Assembly (NCBI RefSeq): GCF_003074135.1
Contig: NZ_PPDK01000001.1
Location: 434,001 to 498,000, forward strand
From: Euzebya tangerina
GTDB lineage: Bacteria > Actinomycetota > Nitriliruptoria > Euzebyales > Euzebyaceae
DNA length: 64,000 bases
Direction of reading: 5' to 3'
The notes beneath the pieces were generated by a model. It saw nothing but the letters and a program-made list of their open reading frames with translations. It did not search any database and was not told the DNA's origin. Below are positions 35,307 through 44,554 of this stretch, piece after piece; position 1 is the stretch's first letter, and each line of letters begins with the position of its first letter. A program made the position numbers and the translations under genes.

Positions 35307-37535
35307 CTACCCCCGCACGACCAGATACACCTGCGTCGCCGTGGACGTCGTCGAATCCTGCACGAAGGCGATGCGGGACCCGTCACCCGAGATGGAGGGA
35401 AAGGTCAACCCGCCGCCCGGCTCCGGGGCGATCTCGGTTCGCACGGTGTCCGTCGTGAGGTCCACCGAGATGATGGTCGGGTCCGTCCCGGGCTCGCCAG
35501 CGCCGACGAGCTGACCGTCGGTGGTCGAGGCCACCACCACAGACCCGTCGTCGGTCAGGGACACGCCGAACTGGCCGGTCGAGCCGCTGATGACACCTGC
35601 CGGGGCGGGGGTCCCGTCGGCCAGCCGGTCCACCAACCGGGTCTCCCCCGAGGCCACGTCGTGGATGTACAGGTGGGCCGTCCCGTCAGCCGACAGGTCG
35701 TCGTCGGTCAGGTTGGTGGCGGTGCTGGTGAACGCCACGGTGGAGCCGTCGGCGGACATGGTGAGCTCGTTGACCGGCTGCTCCGCGGGCTGGCCGTCCA
35801 CGCCGCGACTGACGAGCTGAGCCGAGGTGCCGGCCTCGACGTCGATCAGGAACGCCTGGGGCAGCTGACTGCCCGTCTCGGCCTCACGGGTGGTCAGCAC
35901 CGCGGCCGACGAGCCGTCCTGGCTCAGCCACAAGCTGCTGGCCTCGCCGAAGGACTGCTCGGGACCGCCCAGGATTCGCTCACGGTCGGCGCCGTCGGCC
36001 CGTTGCCGGAACACCGCGCCGCCGATCGCAAAGGCCACCCACTCCCCGTCGCCGCTGATGACCACCACCGATGGCGCGTCGTCATCACCGAACGCGGCCT
36101 CGACGTCCGTGACGTGGAACGGGGCCGCCGTGGTCAGGTCGAAGACCTGGATCTCGTTCCGCTCCGGCCCCACGGAGGCGGACACCACACGGGTCCCGTC
36201 GGTGGAGAGCGACTGCGCCGACAGCAGCGCCTGGTCGCCGGAGTCCGGCGTGCCCGGCAGTTCCAGCGTCGTCTCGGCCGCCAGATCCCTGACGAAGGCG
36301 CCCAACTCTGCCTCCTGACCCAGGCGGGTGAACGCGACCACGGACCCGGTGCCAGCGAGATCGGGCTGGAAGGCGTCGTCCGGGTTCGGTGAGCCGTCAT
36401 CGTTGACCGATACCAGCTGACCGACCCCCGGCTCACCCCGCGGCGGTGCGGGTGGACCGGCATCCAGCGCCTCCACCTCGGCAACCAGCTGCGCGTCCAC
36501 CTCGCTGATCGGCGCGGCGATCAGGGTCTCGACCTCCGGGACGTCACCGCCAGCGGTGATCAGCGGGGCGGTTGCCGGGGGAATCCCGGGCAGGTTCAGC
36601 GCCAGCAGCGGCGCGCCGAGTTCGGCCGCGAGCGCTGCAGCGGAGAGCCCCCGGGTCCAGCCCAGGTCCTCATAGGGGTTGAACAGAACGACCGTGCGCT
36701 GACCGGTCGGGTCGAACCCGAGCAGGCTGGTGGCGATGGCGGAGGCGGTGTCGGCCCGGTCGGTCCCGTCGACACGGCGCGGGTTGGGCACGGCGTCGAA
36801 CACCGCCCGCGACAGTGCCAACTCACCGCCGAGCAGGACAGACTGCTCCGGTGTGTCCTGGCCGAGCCAGGTAGCCACCGAGCTCGGGAGAGCCTCGGTC
36901 GGCGAGATGACGATCGGGTGCTGGCCCGCAGCCGCCCAGGTCCCGGCGGTGACCGAGTCGGCCCAAGCGGCCGTCGGGTTCTCGGGCGGTGAGAACCCAC
37001 GCGCGATGGCCACCTGGCCGGTGTCGCCGAAGCGGGCCCTGACCTCGGTGGCGACGACGACCGCGGTCTCGACCCGGCTGGGTCCGGCCAGTCGCACGAC
37101 CTCGTACCCGTCAGCGACCAACTCGTCCTCGACGGACTGGCCGACGGCCAGCACCCCACCCAGGATGTACACGCGCCCCCCATCGGGCAGGACCCGCGCG
37201 ATCTCGTCACTGGTGGTGGGCGGGAGCGAGTCGGTCCGGGTGTAGAGCAGCGGCCCCTCGCCGGTCAGCGGTGAGCCGGCGAGGGAGTCGGCGAAGGTGT
37301 CATCACGGCTGAGCGTCACCGACTGGGCGATGCCGTCCTCGAACCGTGCGGCCGAGACGGCGATGGCGAAGTCGATGGGATCCAGCGGTCCGATGCGCTC
37401 CGTCGTCGCCGGGTCCCCGTCGACCGCGGCGGGCACTCCAGCCGTGACCGGGCCCGACAGCAGGGACACGACCCCGAGCAGCGTGGCGATCACGACGAGG
37501 ACGATCCGTCCTGGCTGGTGGCGGTGGGATGACAT
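35307..37535 (-). CDS. Secreted CWB2 protein with C-terminal TolB-like beta-propeller
   Basis: This 742-residue exported protein has a Sec signal (residues 1-33). CWB2 repeats occupy about 50-345 (VYILGGVLAVGQSVEDELV, RLAGPSRVETA, VDGTDRADTASAIA). The rest is a WD40/TolB-type propeller with repeated VSADGTRVV, ISGDGEWVAF, MSADGSTVAFTS and ISGDGSRIAFVQ strands. Unlike the protein at 6003-8375, the wall anchor is N-terminal. It probably displays a binding propeller on the surface; the ligand is unknown. Confidence 0.82.
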   Translation of the reverse strand: MSSHRHQPGRIVLVVIATLLGVVSLLSGPVTAGVPAAVDGDPATTERIGPLDPIDFAIAVSAARFEDGIAQSVTLSRDDTFADSLAGSPLTGEGPLLYTRTDSLPPTTSDEIARVLPDGGRVYILGGVLAVGQSVEDELVADGYEVVRLAGPSRVETAVVVATEVRARFGDTGQVAIARGFSPPENPTAAWADSVTAGTWAAAGQHPIVISPTEALPSSVATWLGQDTPEQSVLLGGELALSRAVFDAVPNPRRVDGTDRADTASAIATSLLGFDPTGQRTVVLFNPYEDLGWTRGLSAAALAAELGAPLLALNLPGIPPATAPLITAGGDVPEVETLIAAPISEVDAQLVAEVEALDAGPPAPPRGEPGVGQLVSVNDDGSPNPDDAFQPDLAGTGSVVAFTRLGQEAELGAFVRDLAAETTLELPGTPDSGDQALLSAQSLSTDGTRVVSASVGPERNEIQVFDLTTAAPFHVTDVEAAFGDDDAPSVVVISGDGEWVAFAIGGAVFRQRADGADRERILGGPEQSFGEASSLWLSQDGSSAAVLTTREAETGSQLPQAFLIDVEAGTSAQLVSRGVDGQPAEQPVNELTMSADGSTVAFTSTATNLTDDDLSADGTAHLYIHDVASGETRLVDRLADGTPAPAGVISGSTGQFGVSLTDDGSVVVASTTDGQLVGAGEPGTDPTIISVDLTTDTVRTEIAPEPGGGLTFPSISGDGSRIAFVQDSTTSTATQVYLVVRG

Positions 37536-37642
37536 GGTCGTACTCCGGTCGGCTGCTTCACCGGAAGGCTAGTTCGACTGCGACCCCATGCCGGGTACGA
37601 CGTGGTATCCGGCGGCGTCAGCAGACCGTCTCCGCAGCCACG

Positions 37643-38230
37643 TCAGTCGGCTGGACTCAGCGTTCGACGCATCACCAGTCGTGGCATCCCGGACGCCGTC
37701 GCCTCGGTCACGCCGATGACCTCGAAGCCCGCGGGTTCGAACATGGATCTGGTGCCGACGAAGGCCATCGTGGTGTCCATCCGGCCGTCGGGGTTGGCGG
37801 GGTAGACCTCAACAGCGGGCGCACCCGCTGCGCCTGCGTAGGCCACCGCACCCTCGATCATGTGAGCCGTCGCCCCCTGCCGACGATGGCCACCACGCAC
37901 GATCACGCAGATGATGCACCACACCTCGACGTCATCCACCGGCCGGATGACCCGGCTGCGGACCAGCTTCGGTGTCGCCTGGCGTGGGGCGATGCTCACC
38001 CAGCCGATCGGCACACCGTCCGCGTAGGTGATGACGCCTGGTGGCGTCTCCCCCTCGACGACCGCGCGCATGGCGGTCTCTCGGTCCTGGCCGCCGAACG
38101 CACGGATCTGCCCCTGCGTGAGGCGGTGAGACAGACACCAGCAGTGGGACCCCCGCCGGTTCGGGTTCACCACATCGGCAAAGTCCTCGAACCGGTCGCT
38201 GGTCAGCGGGTGGGTGCGGTACTGGGCCAC
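37643..38230 (-). CDS. GNAT-family N-acetyltransferase
   Basis: This 195-residue protein has acetyl-CoA loop segments IICVIVRGGHRRQGATAHMIEGAV and late FEPAGFEVIG. N-terminal NPNRRGSHCWCL with a Cys-x-Cys is found in a subgroup of uncharacterised actinobacterial GNATs. The acceptor is unknown. It is divergent from the oxidase gene at 38300. Confidence 0.85.
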   Translation of the reverse strand: MAQYRTHPLTSDRFEDFADVVNPNRRGSHCWCLSHRLTQGQIRAFGGQDRETAMRAVVEGETPPGVITYADGVPIGWVSIAPRQATPKLVRSRVIRPVDDVEVWCIICVIVRGGHRRQGATAHMIEGAVAYAGAAGAPAVEVYPANPDGRMDTTMAFVGTRSMFEPAGFEVIGVTEATASGMPRLVMRRTLSPAD

Positions 38231-38299
38231 GTGAGGTGGAGCGTAGTCGCCGACAAACGTTCAAGACAGCCCGGCCGGGGATCGGAGAGGCTGCACGGC

Positions 38300-39241
38300 A
38301 TGAGTGACATCACGGTCATCGGTGCCGGGGTCATCGGCCTGTCGACGGGCATCCGCCTGGCCGAAGCGGGCCACCAGGTTCGGATCCTCACCAAGGCCAT
38401 GCCCGAACAGACCACCTCGGCCGCGGCAACGGCCATGATCGGTCTGGCGTTCGCCGAGCCCATGGACAAGGTCCCGCAGTGGGAGGCTGCCACCCACCAG
38501 GAGATGGGGAGCGTCATGGGCGAGCCAGCGAGCGGCGTGCGACGGCAGTCATGTCTCCTCGGCTCGCGGACCAGCGACGCGCTGCCCCCGGGGATCGACG
38601 CCTGGGACGGGTTCCGGCTGGCCGACACGGCCGAGCTGCCGAACGGATTCGAGCATGGCTTCTGGATCGACATGACCGTGGCCGACATGACGGCCTACCT
38701 GCCCTACCTCACCAGGCGGTTTGGTGCCCGAGGCGGCGCGCTCGAGATGCGTGACGTCGCGTCGCTGGCGGAGCTGGGCGACGGCGTGGTCGTCAACTGC
38801 TCCGGCCTGGGCGCTCGGGTCTTGGCCGACGACGACACCATCACGGGTCAGTGGGGGATGCACGTCGTCGTGCGGAACCCTGGTGTCGACGCCACGTTCA
38901 TGGAGGGGCCACCCGGGCAGGCGCAGTGGGTGGCATGGATGCCGCACGGCGACCGAGTCCTGATCGGCGGCGTGCTCGACCCTGACCGTGACTTCGGCCA
39001 GCCCGACGCCGCTGTGGGCGACCAGCTGCTGGCTGCCGCTGTGGCTGCGAACCCCACACTCGCCGGAGCCGAGGTTCTGGGCATGAACGGCGGTCTACGG
39101 CCGGCTCGCCCGGTCATCCGCGTGGAGCGAGACCCAGACATCACACCTCAGACGGTGGTGCACAACTACGGCCACGGAAGCCTCGGCGTGACCCTGTCGT
39201 GGGGGTGTGCGGACGAGGTCGTCACGCTGCTGGGCCAGTAG
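38300..39241 (+). CDS. FAD-dependent D-amino-acid-oxidase-like oxidoreductase
   Basis: This 313-residue flavoprotein begins with a Rossmann GAGVIG (residues 8-13) and has the D-amino acid oxidase (DAO) C-terminal blocks NCSGLGARVL, GLRPARPVIRVERD and NYGHGSLGVTLSWG. These fit D-amino acid or D-aspartate oxidases, which deaminate D-amino acids with O2. GAGAGG precedes the ATG. Length is slightly short for the family but all key blocks are present. Confidence 0.85.
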   Translation: MSDITVIGAGVIGLSTGIRLAEAGHQVRILTKAMPEQTTSAAATAMIGLAFAEPMDKVPQWEAATHQEMGSVMGEPASGVRRQSCLLGSRTSDALPPGIDAWDGFRLADTAELPNGFEHGFWIDMTVADMTAYLPYLTRRFGARGGALEMRDVASLAELGDGVVVNCSGLGARVLADDDTITGQWGMHVVVRNPGVDATFMEGPPGQAQWVAWMPHGDRVLIGGVLDPDRDFGQPDAAVGDQLLAAAVAANPTLAGAEVLGMNGGLRPARPVIRVERDPDITPQTVVHNYGHGSLGVTLSWGCADEVVTLLGQ

Positions 39242-39248
39242 GCGGGCT

Positions 39249-39887
39249 TCACGCCGCCTGGTGGTAGAGGAAGGCAGCGTCGGCACCGCCACCCTGGCCG
39301 AAGGCGATGCTGATGTTCAGGTGGGCCATCGCCTCCAGATAGCGGGAGTTGGCCAGGGGACCAGTGACGACGGGGGCGTAGCCGAGGTCAGCGGCAAGTT
39401 GCTGGACGGTTGCGACGGCCTCGCTGTCGTCGCCGGCCAGGAAGGCCGTGGTGAGTCGACCGTCACGGTCCAGCCGCTCTGCATCCATCACCGTCGCGAA
39501 GATGGTGTTGAAGGCCTTGACGACCCGCGCGTCGGGCAGGAGCTGCTGGACGTGCTCCCCTGCCGAGGGTGCCGAAGGTTGCATTGGCGAGTAGTCCTCG
39601 TGCAGCGGGTTGGTGGCGTCGACGACGATGGTGCCGTTGAGCGCAGGCGCAAGGTCCGGCAGGACCGAGTCGATGACCCGGTAGGGCACCGCCACGATGG
39701 CGATGTCCGCATCACGGGCGGCGTCGTACATCGCGGCCACCGCGTGCGTGGTCGTCGCTGCCACCTCCTTCGGGCGTCGGACACCGAACGTAACAGCGTG
39801 TCCGGCGTCGGCGGTGAGTCCGGCGAGGCCTCGTGCAACGGGTCCGGCACCGAGAAGAGCAACGGTCAAGGGGGTGGGGACGGTCAT
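39249..39887 (-). CDS. NADPH-dependent F420 reductase-like NAD(P)-binding protein
   Basis: This 212-residue Rossmann protein has GAGPVARGLAGLTADAGHAV near the N-terminus, followed by VVDATNPLHEDY and LLPDARVVKAFNTIFATVM. These match F420H2:NADP oxidoreductases (Fno) and YrrA-like reductases. AGGAGA precedes the ATG at 39887. It faces a CGNR regulator across a strong palindrome that probably controls it. Confidence 0.83.
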   Translation of the reverse strand: MTVPTPLTVALLGAGPVARGLAGLTADAGHAVTFGVRRPKEVAATTTHAVAAMYDAARDADIAIVAVPYRVIDSVLPDLAPALNGTIVVDATNPLHEDYSPMQPSAPSAGEHVQQLLPDARVVKAFNTIFATVMDAERLDRDGRLTTAFLAGDDSEAVATVQQLAADLGYAPVVTGPLANSRYLEAMAHLNISIAFGQGGGADAAFLYHQAA

Positions 39888-39948
39888 GGGCTTCTCCTGT
39901 AGGTCCGCGGGCTGATGTGCCAACAGCATGGCCGCTGCTCTCCTAACT

Positions 39949-39979
39949 CGCAATAGGTAAAACCGTTTATCCTATTGCG
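39949..39979. promoter_or_regulatory. 31-bp palindromic operator between the F420-reductase-like and CGNR genes
   Basis: CGCAATAGG and CCTATTGCG form perfect 9-bp arms around an AT-rich 13-bp centre that is itself partly symmetrical. It sits between divergent starts and just upstream of TACGGT (39988-39993), the -10 box of the CGNR gene. Confidence 0.75.
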
Positions 39980-40000
39980 AAGCCACGTACGGTAGCGGAC

Positions 40001-40492
40001 GTGACTCTCACCCGACGAACGTCCTCGCCCCCGGCGAGCAGTACGGCGCTGCTGGACTTCCTCAACAGCCATGCGTACGAGGGCCACCCGGACGACCTCT
40101 CGACCTTTGCGGCTCACCCATCCGATCGAGTCGAGGACCTCCGTCGTCTGCGCGACCTTCTCCGCGGGCTCGTGGCCGACTCGTCCTCGCAGTCCAGACG
40201 GGACGACCTCTCTGACTGGATCGGCACGACGCCACTGATCCTCGGGATGGACGCAGACGGGTCGCTCGTCATCCGGCCTGGTGACGACACCCACACCGCA
40301 GCCATGCTCGCAAGTGTCCTCGAGCTGCTACGCGACGGGTGGTGGCAACGTCTGCGGCTGTGCGCGAACGTCAAGGAGTGTGGGGTCACGTTCATCGACG
40401 AGTCCAGAGGGGGGCAGCGACGGTGGCACGCGGTGGAGACGTGTGGCAACCGCATCAACTCCCGGCGACACCGCGCACGGCAACAGTCCTGA
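40001..40492 (+). CDS. CGNR zinc-finger (ABATE-domain) transcriptional regulator
   Basis: This 163-residue protein has an N-terminal ABATE-like domain and a C-terminal CGNR finger: LCANVKECGVTFIDES then RRWHAVETCGNRINSRRHRAR. The usual third ligand (Trp-Cys) is Trp-His here, so the finger is C-C-H-C. GTG start with TACGGT 7 bp upstream suggests a leaderless mRNA. It probably binds the adjacent 31-bp palindrome and controls the F420-reductase-like gene. Confidence 0.85.
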   Translation: MTLTRRTSSPPASSTALLDFLNSHAYEGHPDDLSTFAAHPSDRVEDLRRLRDLLRGLVADSSSQSRRDDLSDWIGTTPLILGMDADGSLVIRPGDDTHTAAMLASVLELLRDGWWQRLRLCANVKECGVTFIDESRGGQRRWHAVETCGNRINSRRHRARQQS

Positions 40493-40566
40493 CCGCGGCA
40501 CACCTGTTCGCACCGGCCGCGACCCTGACGCCTCCGGGTCTCGGCCAGTGGCACCCTTGATCCTCC

Positions 40567-41622
40567 GTGTCTCAGCCCAACCCCCAGCCCGCCTCGGACG
40601 CCCGGCCAGACTCGGCTGCCCCGAGCCGTGCGGCTCGAGCCATCCCGCGGTGGCGTCGAGCCCTCCGACTGACGTACCTGGTCCTGGTGCTGGCCGCGTT
40701 TGCCGTCGCCATCGTGTCGCGACGGGACGACCTGGCCGACCAGGCCCGATCGCTCGAGGCCCTTCCGATCACGGCGTCGGCGCTGCTCGGCGCGGCCGGC
40801 GTCGCCGTGAGCGGGCTGGTGTGGCGACGGATGATGGTTGGGCTGGACGCCGACCTGCCGCTCTGGGCGTCCGCCAAGATCTTCTTCGTCGCCCAGCTGG
40901 GCAAGTACCTCCCGGGCAGCCTGTGGCCGGTCCTCGCCCAGGCGGAGATGTCGCGGGACTTCGACGTACCGAGTCGCACCGCCGTCGCGGGCCAGACCCT
41001 CTTCATGTGGGTGCACCTGATCACGGGCGCGATCCTCGGGATTCCGGTGATGGCCGCCGCCGGACTGCTGCCGATCTGGACCGCCGCGGCTCCGCTGCTC
41101 CTCCTCCCGCTGCTGGTCCCCGGCCCGCTGATCACCTCGATGAACTGGCTGCTCGCCCGACTGGGCCGGCAGCCGCTACCGGGTCGGCCACGCGGAATCG
41201 ACATGGCCGTCGCGACCGGCTGGGCGGTGGTGATGTGGGCGTGCTACGGCCTGCACACCCACTACGCCATCGAGGCCCTCGAGTTCGTCGCTCCGGGCCC
41301 CTTGCCCATGGTGGTCGCCACCGGGGTGTTCGCCGCCGCGTGGTCAGCCGGGTTCCTCTTCCTCATCGCACCGGCCGGTGCCGGCGCGCGCGAGCTGGTC
41401 CTGATCGCCGGCCTCTCGACCGTCTCGGCCCCCGAGACGGCGCTGGCGGTCACCTTGCTCAGCCGCTTGATCCTGTCGCTGGCCGATGGCCTGTGGGGTG
41501 GGGTCGGGGTGTTGGCTGGCGTTGGCCGATCAGCTCAGCCAGGGGTGCCGCGCGACACACCAGCAAGCACCGGCTCGTCAGGCGTCGACGCGGGCGTGGA
41601 CGGCGGTCCAGGGGAGAGGTAG
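40567..41622 (+). CDS. Flippase-like (LPG synthase TM-region/UPF0104) membrane protein
   Basis: This 351-residue protein has about eight transmembrane helices. The family block VAQLGKYLPGSLWPVLAQAEM near residue 112 and APAGAGARELVLIAGLS near 275 match the lysylphosphatidylglycerol synthase membrane region family, thought to move lipids across membranes. It has a hydrophilic tail. Its last 45 bp overlap the 3' end of the convergent methyltransferase gene. Confidence 0.85.
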   Translation: MSQPNPQPASDARPDSAAPSRAARAIPRWRRALRLTYLVLVLAAFAVAIVSRRDDLADQARSLEALPITASALLGAAGVAVSGLVWRRMMVGLDADLPLWASAKIFFVAQLGKYLPGSLWPVLAQAEMSRDFDVPSRTAVAGQTLFMWVHLITGAILGIPVMAAAGLLPIWTAAAPLLLLPLLVPGPLITSMNWLLARLGRQPLPGRPRGIDMAVATGWAVVMWACYGLHTHYAIEALEFVAPGPLPMVVATGVFAAAWSAGFLFLIAPAGAGARELVLIAGLSTVSAPETALAVTLLSRLILSLADGLWGGVGVLAGVGRSAQPGVPRDTPASTGSSGVDAGVDGGPGER

Positions 41623-42207
41623 CCGGACGTTGGCGATGGCCGCCTGCACGGAGACGAACCGCAGGAAGCCCGGTGTGCCCCAGTGGTTGAAGTGCCCGGG
41701 CGTGTTGCCGAACGAGGACACGTGCCGGCCAGTCAGGAAGTTGCCCATCCGGAATAGCGGCTCCCGCGGAACGGTCAGGACCAGGTGCCGCTTGGACACG
41801 CGGGCCATCTCGGCCAGCCCCGACCAGGGGTGGGTGAGGTGCTCACAGACCTCCACGGCCACGACCAGATCGAAGCTGTCGTCCTCGAACTGCAGATCGT
41901 GTGCGTCCCCCTCGAGGAACTCGACGCCCGACCGCTTCTCCCACTCGCGGCGGAGGTCGGGGTCGGGGAGGTCCAGGGCGGTGACGCTGGCCTCGGGGAA
42001 GCGGTCGCGCAGACGCTCGGCAATCTCACCCTCGCCACAGCCGACTTCCAGGATCCGGGTGATGGGACCTTCGTCGGCGACGGCATCGAAGAGCTCGTCC
42101 AGTGCGACCAGGAAGCGCTTGGTGAGGAAGCGGATGGCGACGTTGCCGCCCTCGTACTTGTTGTAGTGGTTGCCGGTGACGATCTCGTCGGTGGTCGTGG
42201 CGCTCAT
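41578..42207 (-). CDS. SAM-dependent class I methyltransferase
   Basis: This 209-residue enzyme has motif I ILEVGCGEGEIAE, a following acidic ALDLPDPD and VVAVEVCEHLTHP. The Methyltransf_11 fold is clear. It resembles methyltransferases found with glycosyltransferases and lipid-carrier genes. The ATG at 42207 gives a normal N-terminus (MSATTTDEIVTGNHYNKYEGG). Confidence 0.87.
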   Translation of the reverse strand: MSATTTDEIVTGNHYNKYEGGNVAIRFLTKRFLVALDELFDAVADEGPITRILEVGCGEGEIAERLRDRFPEASVTALDLPDPDLRREWEKRSGVEFLEGDAHDLQFEDDSFDLVVAVEVCEHLTHPWSGLAEMARVSKRHLVLTVPREPLFRMGNFLTGRHVSSFGNTPGHFNHWGTPGFLRFVSVQAAIANVRLPLPWTAVHARVDA

Positions 42208-42247
42208 CCGGACAAGACTACTGGTCCCCCCGTCGCTGACCCGACCG

Positions 42248-42664
42248 TCAGGTCGGCCCTCCAGACAGGAGCACGAGCACGACGAGCAGGGCGACGATCG
42301 CCACCACGGCGACACCGATCAGCAGGCGCGGGGACGACGCGTCGGCCGTCGGAGGGTCGGGCGTCGAAGGGTCGGGCGGCCGGGAGGCCTCCGGCGTCGC
42401 GATCGTGGACTTCTTCGCCTCCTCGCGAACAACTCCACGATCGCGCACCACCGGCTCCTGGTCGGCTGGAGCAGGGTCGGAGCGGTCAGCGGCCAACCGA
42501 CCGCCGTCGGCAGCCTCCGCAGGCGAGCTGGCCGGCCGCCGTGGCGTCCGCTTCGGCCCGGGGTGACCGGCGTCGCCTGGGACCCGTGGCCAGCCGCGCG
42601 GACCCCCAGCCATGCGGCCACCCGGAGCCCGGCTGGGGCCGATCAACGGTGACTCCTCCGACAT
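42248..42664 (-). CDS. Proline-rich tail-anchored hypothetical protein
   Basis: This 138-residue protein has a disordered cytosolic part rich in Pro, Arg, Asp and Ala and a single C-terminal transmembrane helix (LLIGVAVVAIVALLVVLVLL) ending four residues later. The layout suggests a tail-anchored membrane protein. No family is recognised. It lies 40 bp upstream of the methyltransferase on the same strand. Confidence 0.6.
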   Translation of the reverse strand: MSEESPLIGPSRAPGGRMAGGPRGWPRVPGDAGHPGPKRTPRRPASSPAEAADGGRLAADRSDPAPADQEPVVRDRGVVREEAKKSTIATPEASRPPDPSTPDPPTADASSPRLLIGVAVVAIVALLVVLVLLSGGPT

Positions 42665-42731
42665 CGCCGCTCACCGTACCGGTCAGGATCCAAGAAGCGT
42701 TACCCCGGGGCCGTTGGATATCGTGCCGAGC

Positions 42732-43169
42732 ATGACCACAGATGCGGAGACCAGCGGGTTCAGCACGCGCGAGCGAGAGGCGATGCGAGCGCGGGCCGAG
42801 GAGCTCAAGGCCGAACGAGGTGGGAAGAAGAAGGCCGACGAGCTGCAGAAGTGCCTGGACGCCATCGCGGCCATGGACGACGACGACCGGCGAATCGCCG
42901 AACGGGTGCACGCAATCGTCCTCCGGGTCGCTCCGCACCTGCACATCAAGACCTGGTACGGCTTCCCCGCCTACGCCGACGGCAAGGACGTCGTGTGCTT
43001 CTTCACCAGTGCGGAGAAGGGGGAGGACCGGTACGCCACCCTCGGGTTCAACGACGCCGCCAAGCTGGACGACGGCCCGATGTGGGCGACGAGCTTCGCC
43101 ATCACCGAGTGGAACGACGACGTCGAGGCTCGGGTCGAGGAGCTGGTCCGTCGCGCCACCCAGGCATGA
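42732..43169 (+). CDS. DUF1801/YdhG-like protein
   Basis: This 145-residue soluble protein has the DUF1801 block HLHIKTWYGFPAYADGKDVVCFFTSAEKGEDRYATLGF. Family members include a putative iron chaperone (frataxin-like fold). The N-terminus is a charged helix (REREAMRARAEELKAERGGKKK). Its stop overlaps the AraC start (ATGA), so they are co-translated. Confidence 0.85.
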   Translation: MTTDAETSGFSTREREAMRARAEELKAERGGKKKADELQKCLDAIAAMDDDDRRIAERVHAIVLRVAPHLHIKTWYGFPAYADGKDVVCFFTSAEKGEDRYATLGFNDAAKLDDGPMWATSFAITEWNDDVEARVEELVRRATQA

Positions 43170-43597
43170 GGGCCGACCTGGATGCGCTGGTCCGCCTGCG
43201 GCGCGCCCGAGACCGGATGGATCGCCACTACGCCGGACCGTTGAACGTGCCGGAACTCGCGCAACTGGCCTGCATGTCCCCCGGCCACTTCAGCCGCCAG
43301 TTCAAGCTGGCGTACGGGGAGACCCCCTACGCCTACCTGATGACCCGCCGGATCGAGCGTGCGATGGCCCTGCTGCGCGACACCGAGCGGACGGTGACGG
43401 AGATCTGCTTCGCCGTCGGGTTTGGGTCACTCGGGACCTTCAGCACCCGCTTCGCCGAACTGGTCGGCACCACTCCAACGGCGTTTCGGGAGCGGGCGCG
43501 GGCAGAGGCGAGCCGGATGCCGCCGTGTGTCGAGCGTCGGGTGAGCAGACCGGTCAGGAACGAAGAAGCATCCCGGCCGAGGCTGTACGTACCGTGA
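43166..43597 (+). CDS. AraC-family regulator (DNA-binding domain only)
   Basis: This 143-residue protein consists mainly of the two AraC helix-turn-helix motifs (VPELAQLACMSPGHFSRQFKLAYGETPYAYL and ICFAVGFGSLGTFSTRFAELVGTTPTAFR). It lacks a ligand-binding domain. The VOC gene starts 4 bp after its stop; paired AraC/VOC genes are common, suggesting the VOC protein supplies sensing or is the target. Confidence 0.9.
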   Translation: MRADLDALVRLRRARDRMDRHYAGPLNVPELAQLACMSPGHFSRQFKLAYGETPYAYLMTRRIERAMALLRDTERTVTEICFAVGFGSLGTFSTRFAELVGTTPTAFRERARAEASRMPPCVERRVSRPVRNEEASRPRLYVP

Positions 43598-43601
43598 GCG
43601 C

Positions 43602-44011
<410 letters not shown>

Positions 44012-44015
<4 letters not shown>

Positions 44016-44554
44016 TCCGGAGGCGGAGGGTCCCGGAACATCCGGGAGAGGGGCTCCTCGGGCGTGCCGTACCACGGATCCTCCAGGACACCGAGGTCCC
44101 ACATGCCGATTCTGGAGGCCACCTGTGCTGAGGCGTCGTTGTCCGGCAGCATCACCGCCCAGATCGTGCCGACCTGGTGCGCGCGACCGTGCGCCAGGAC
44201 CCGACCGGCGGCCTCGGTGGCGTACCCCCGACCGACGGCACCGGGGTGCAGGTACCAGCCGATCTCGGGACCCTCGGTGATCGGTCCGGTGTGCAGGTCA
44301 ACGGTACCGACGACCTCGCCGGTCTCTTGGACGACGATGGCCCAGACGCCGAAGGGGTCGTCGCTCGCGCAGACCTCCGTCCACCGCTTGATCCTGGCAG
44401 CCGCCTGGTCCAGGCTGGTCCACGGGTTGGGGTCGGCCAGCCACCGAGCGACCTCCGGCCGGCTGCGGATGTCCAGCAGAACCGACGCCTCATCAGGGCG
44501 CCACGGCCTGAAGTCCAGACGCTCAGTCGGCCGTAGCGCCCACGGCCCCGTCAC
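44012..44554 (-). CDS. GNAT-family N-acetyltransferase (RimJ/RimL-like)
   Basis: This 180-residue protein has RLDFRPWRPDEASVLLDIRSRPEVARWL and EIGWYLHPGAVGRGYATEAAGRVL, the RimJ/RimL-type acetyl-CoA-binding pattern, then NDASAQVASRIGM. It acetylates an amine on an unknown protein or small molecule. It overlaps the upstream GT2 gene by 4 bp. Confidence 0.88.
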
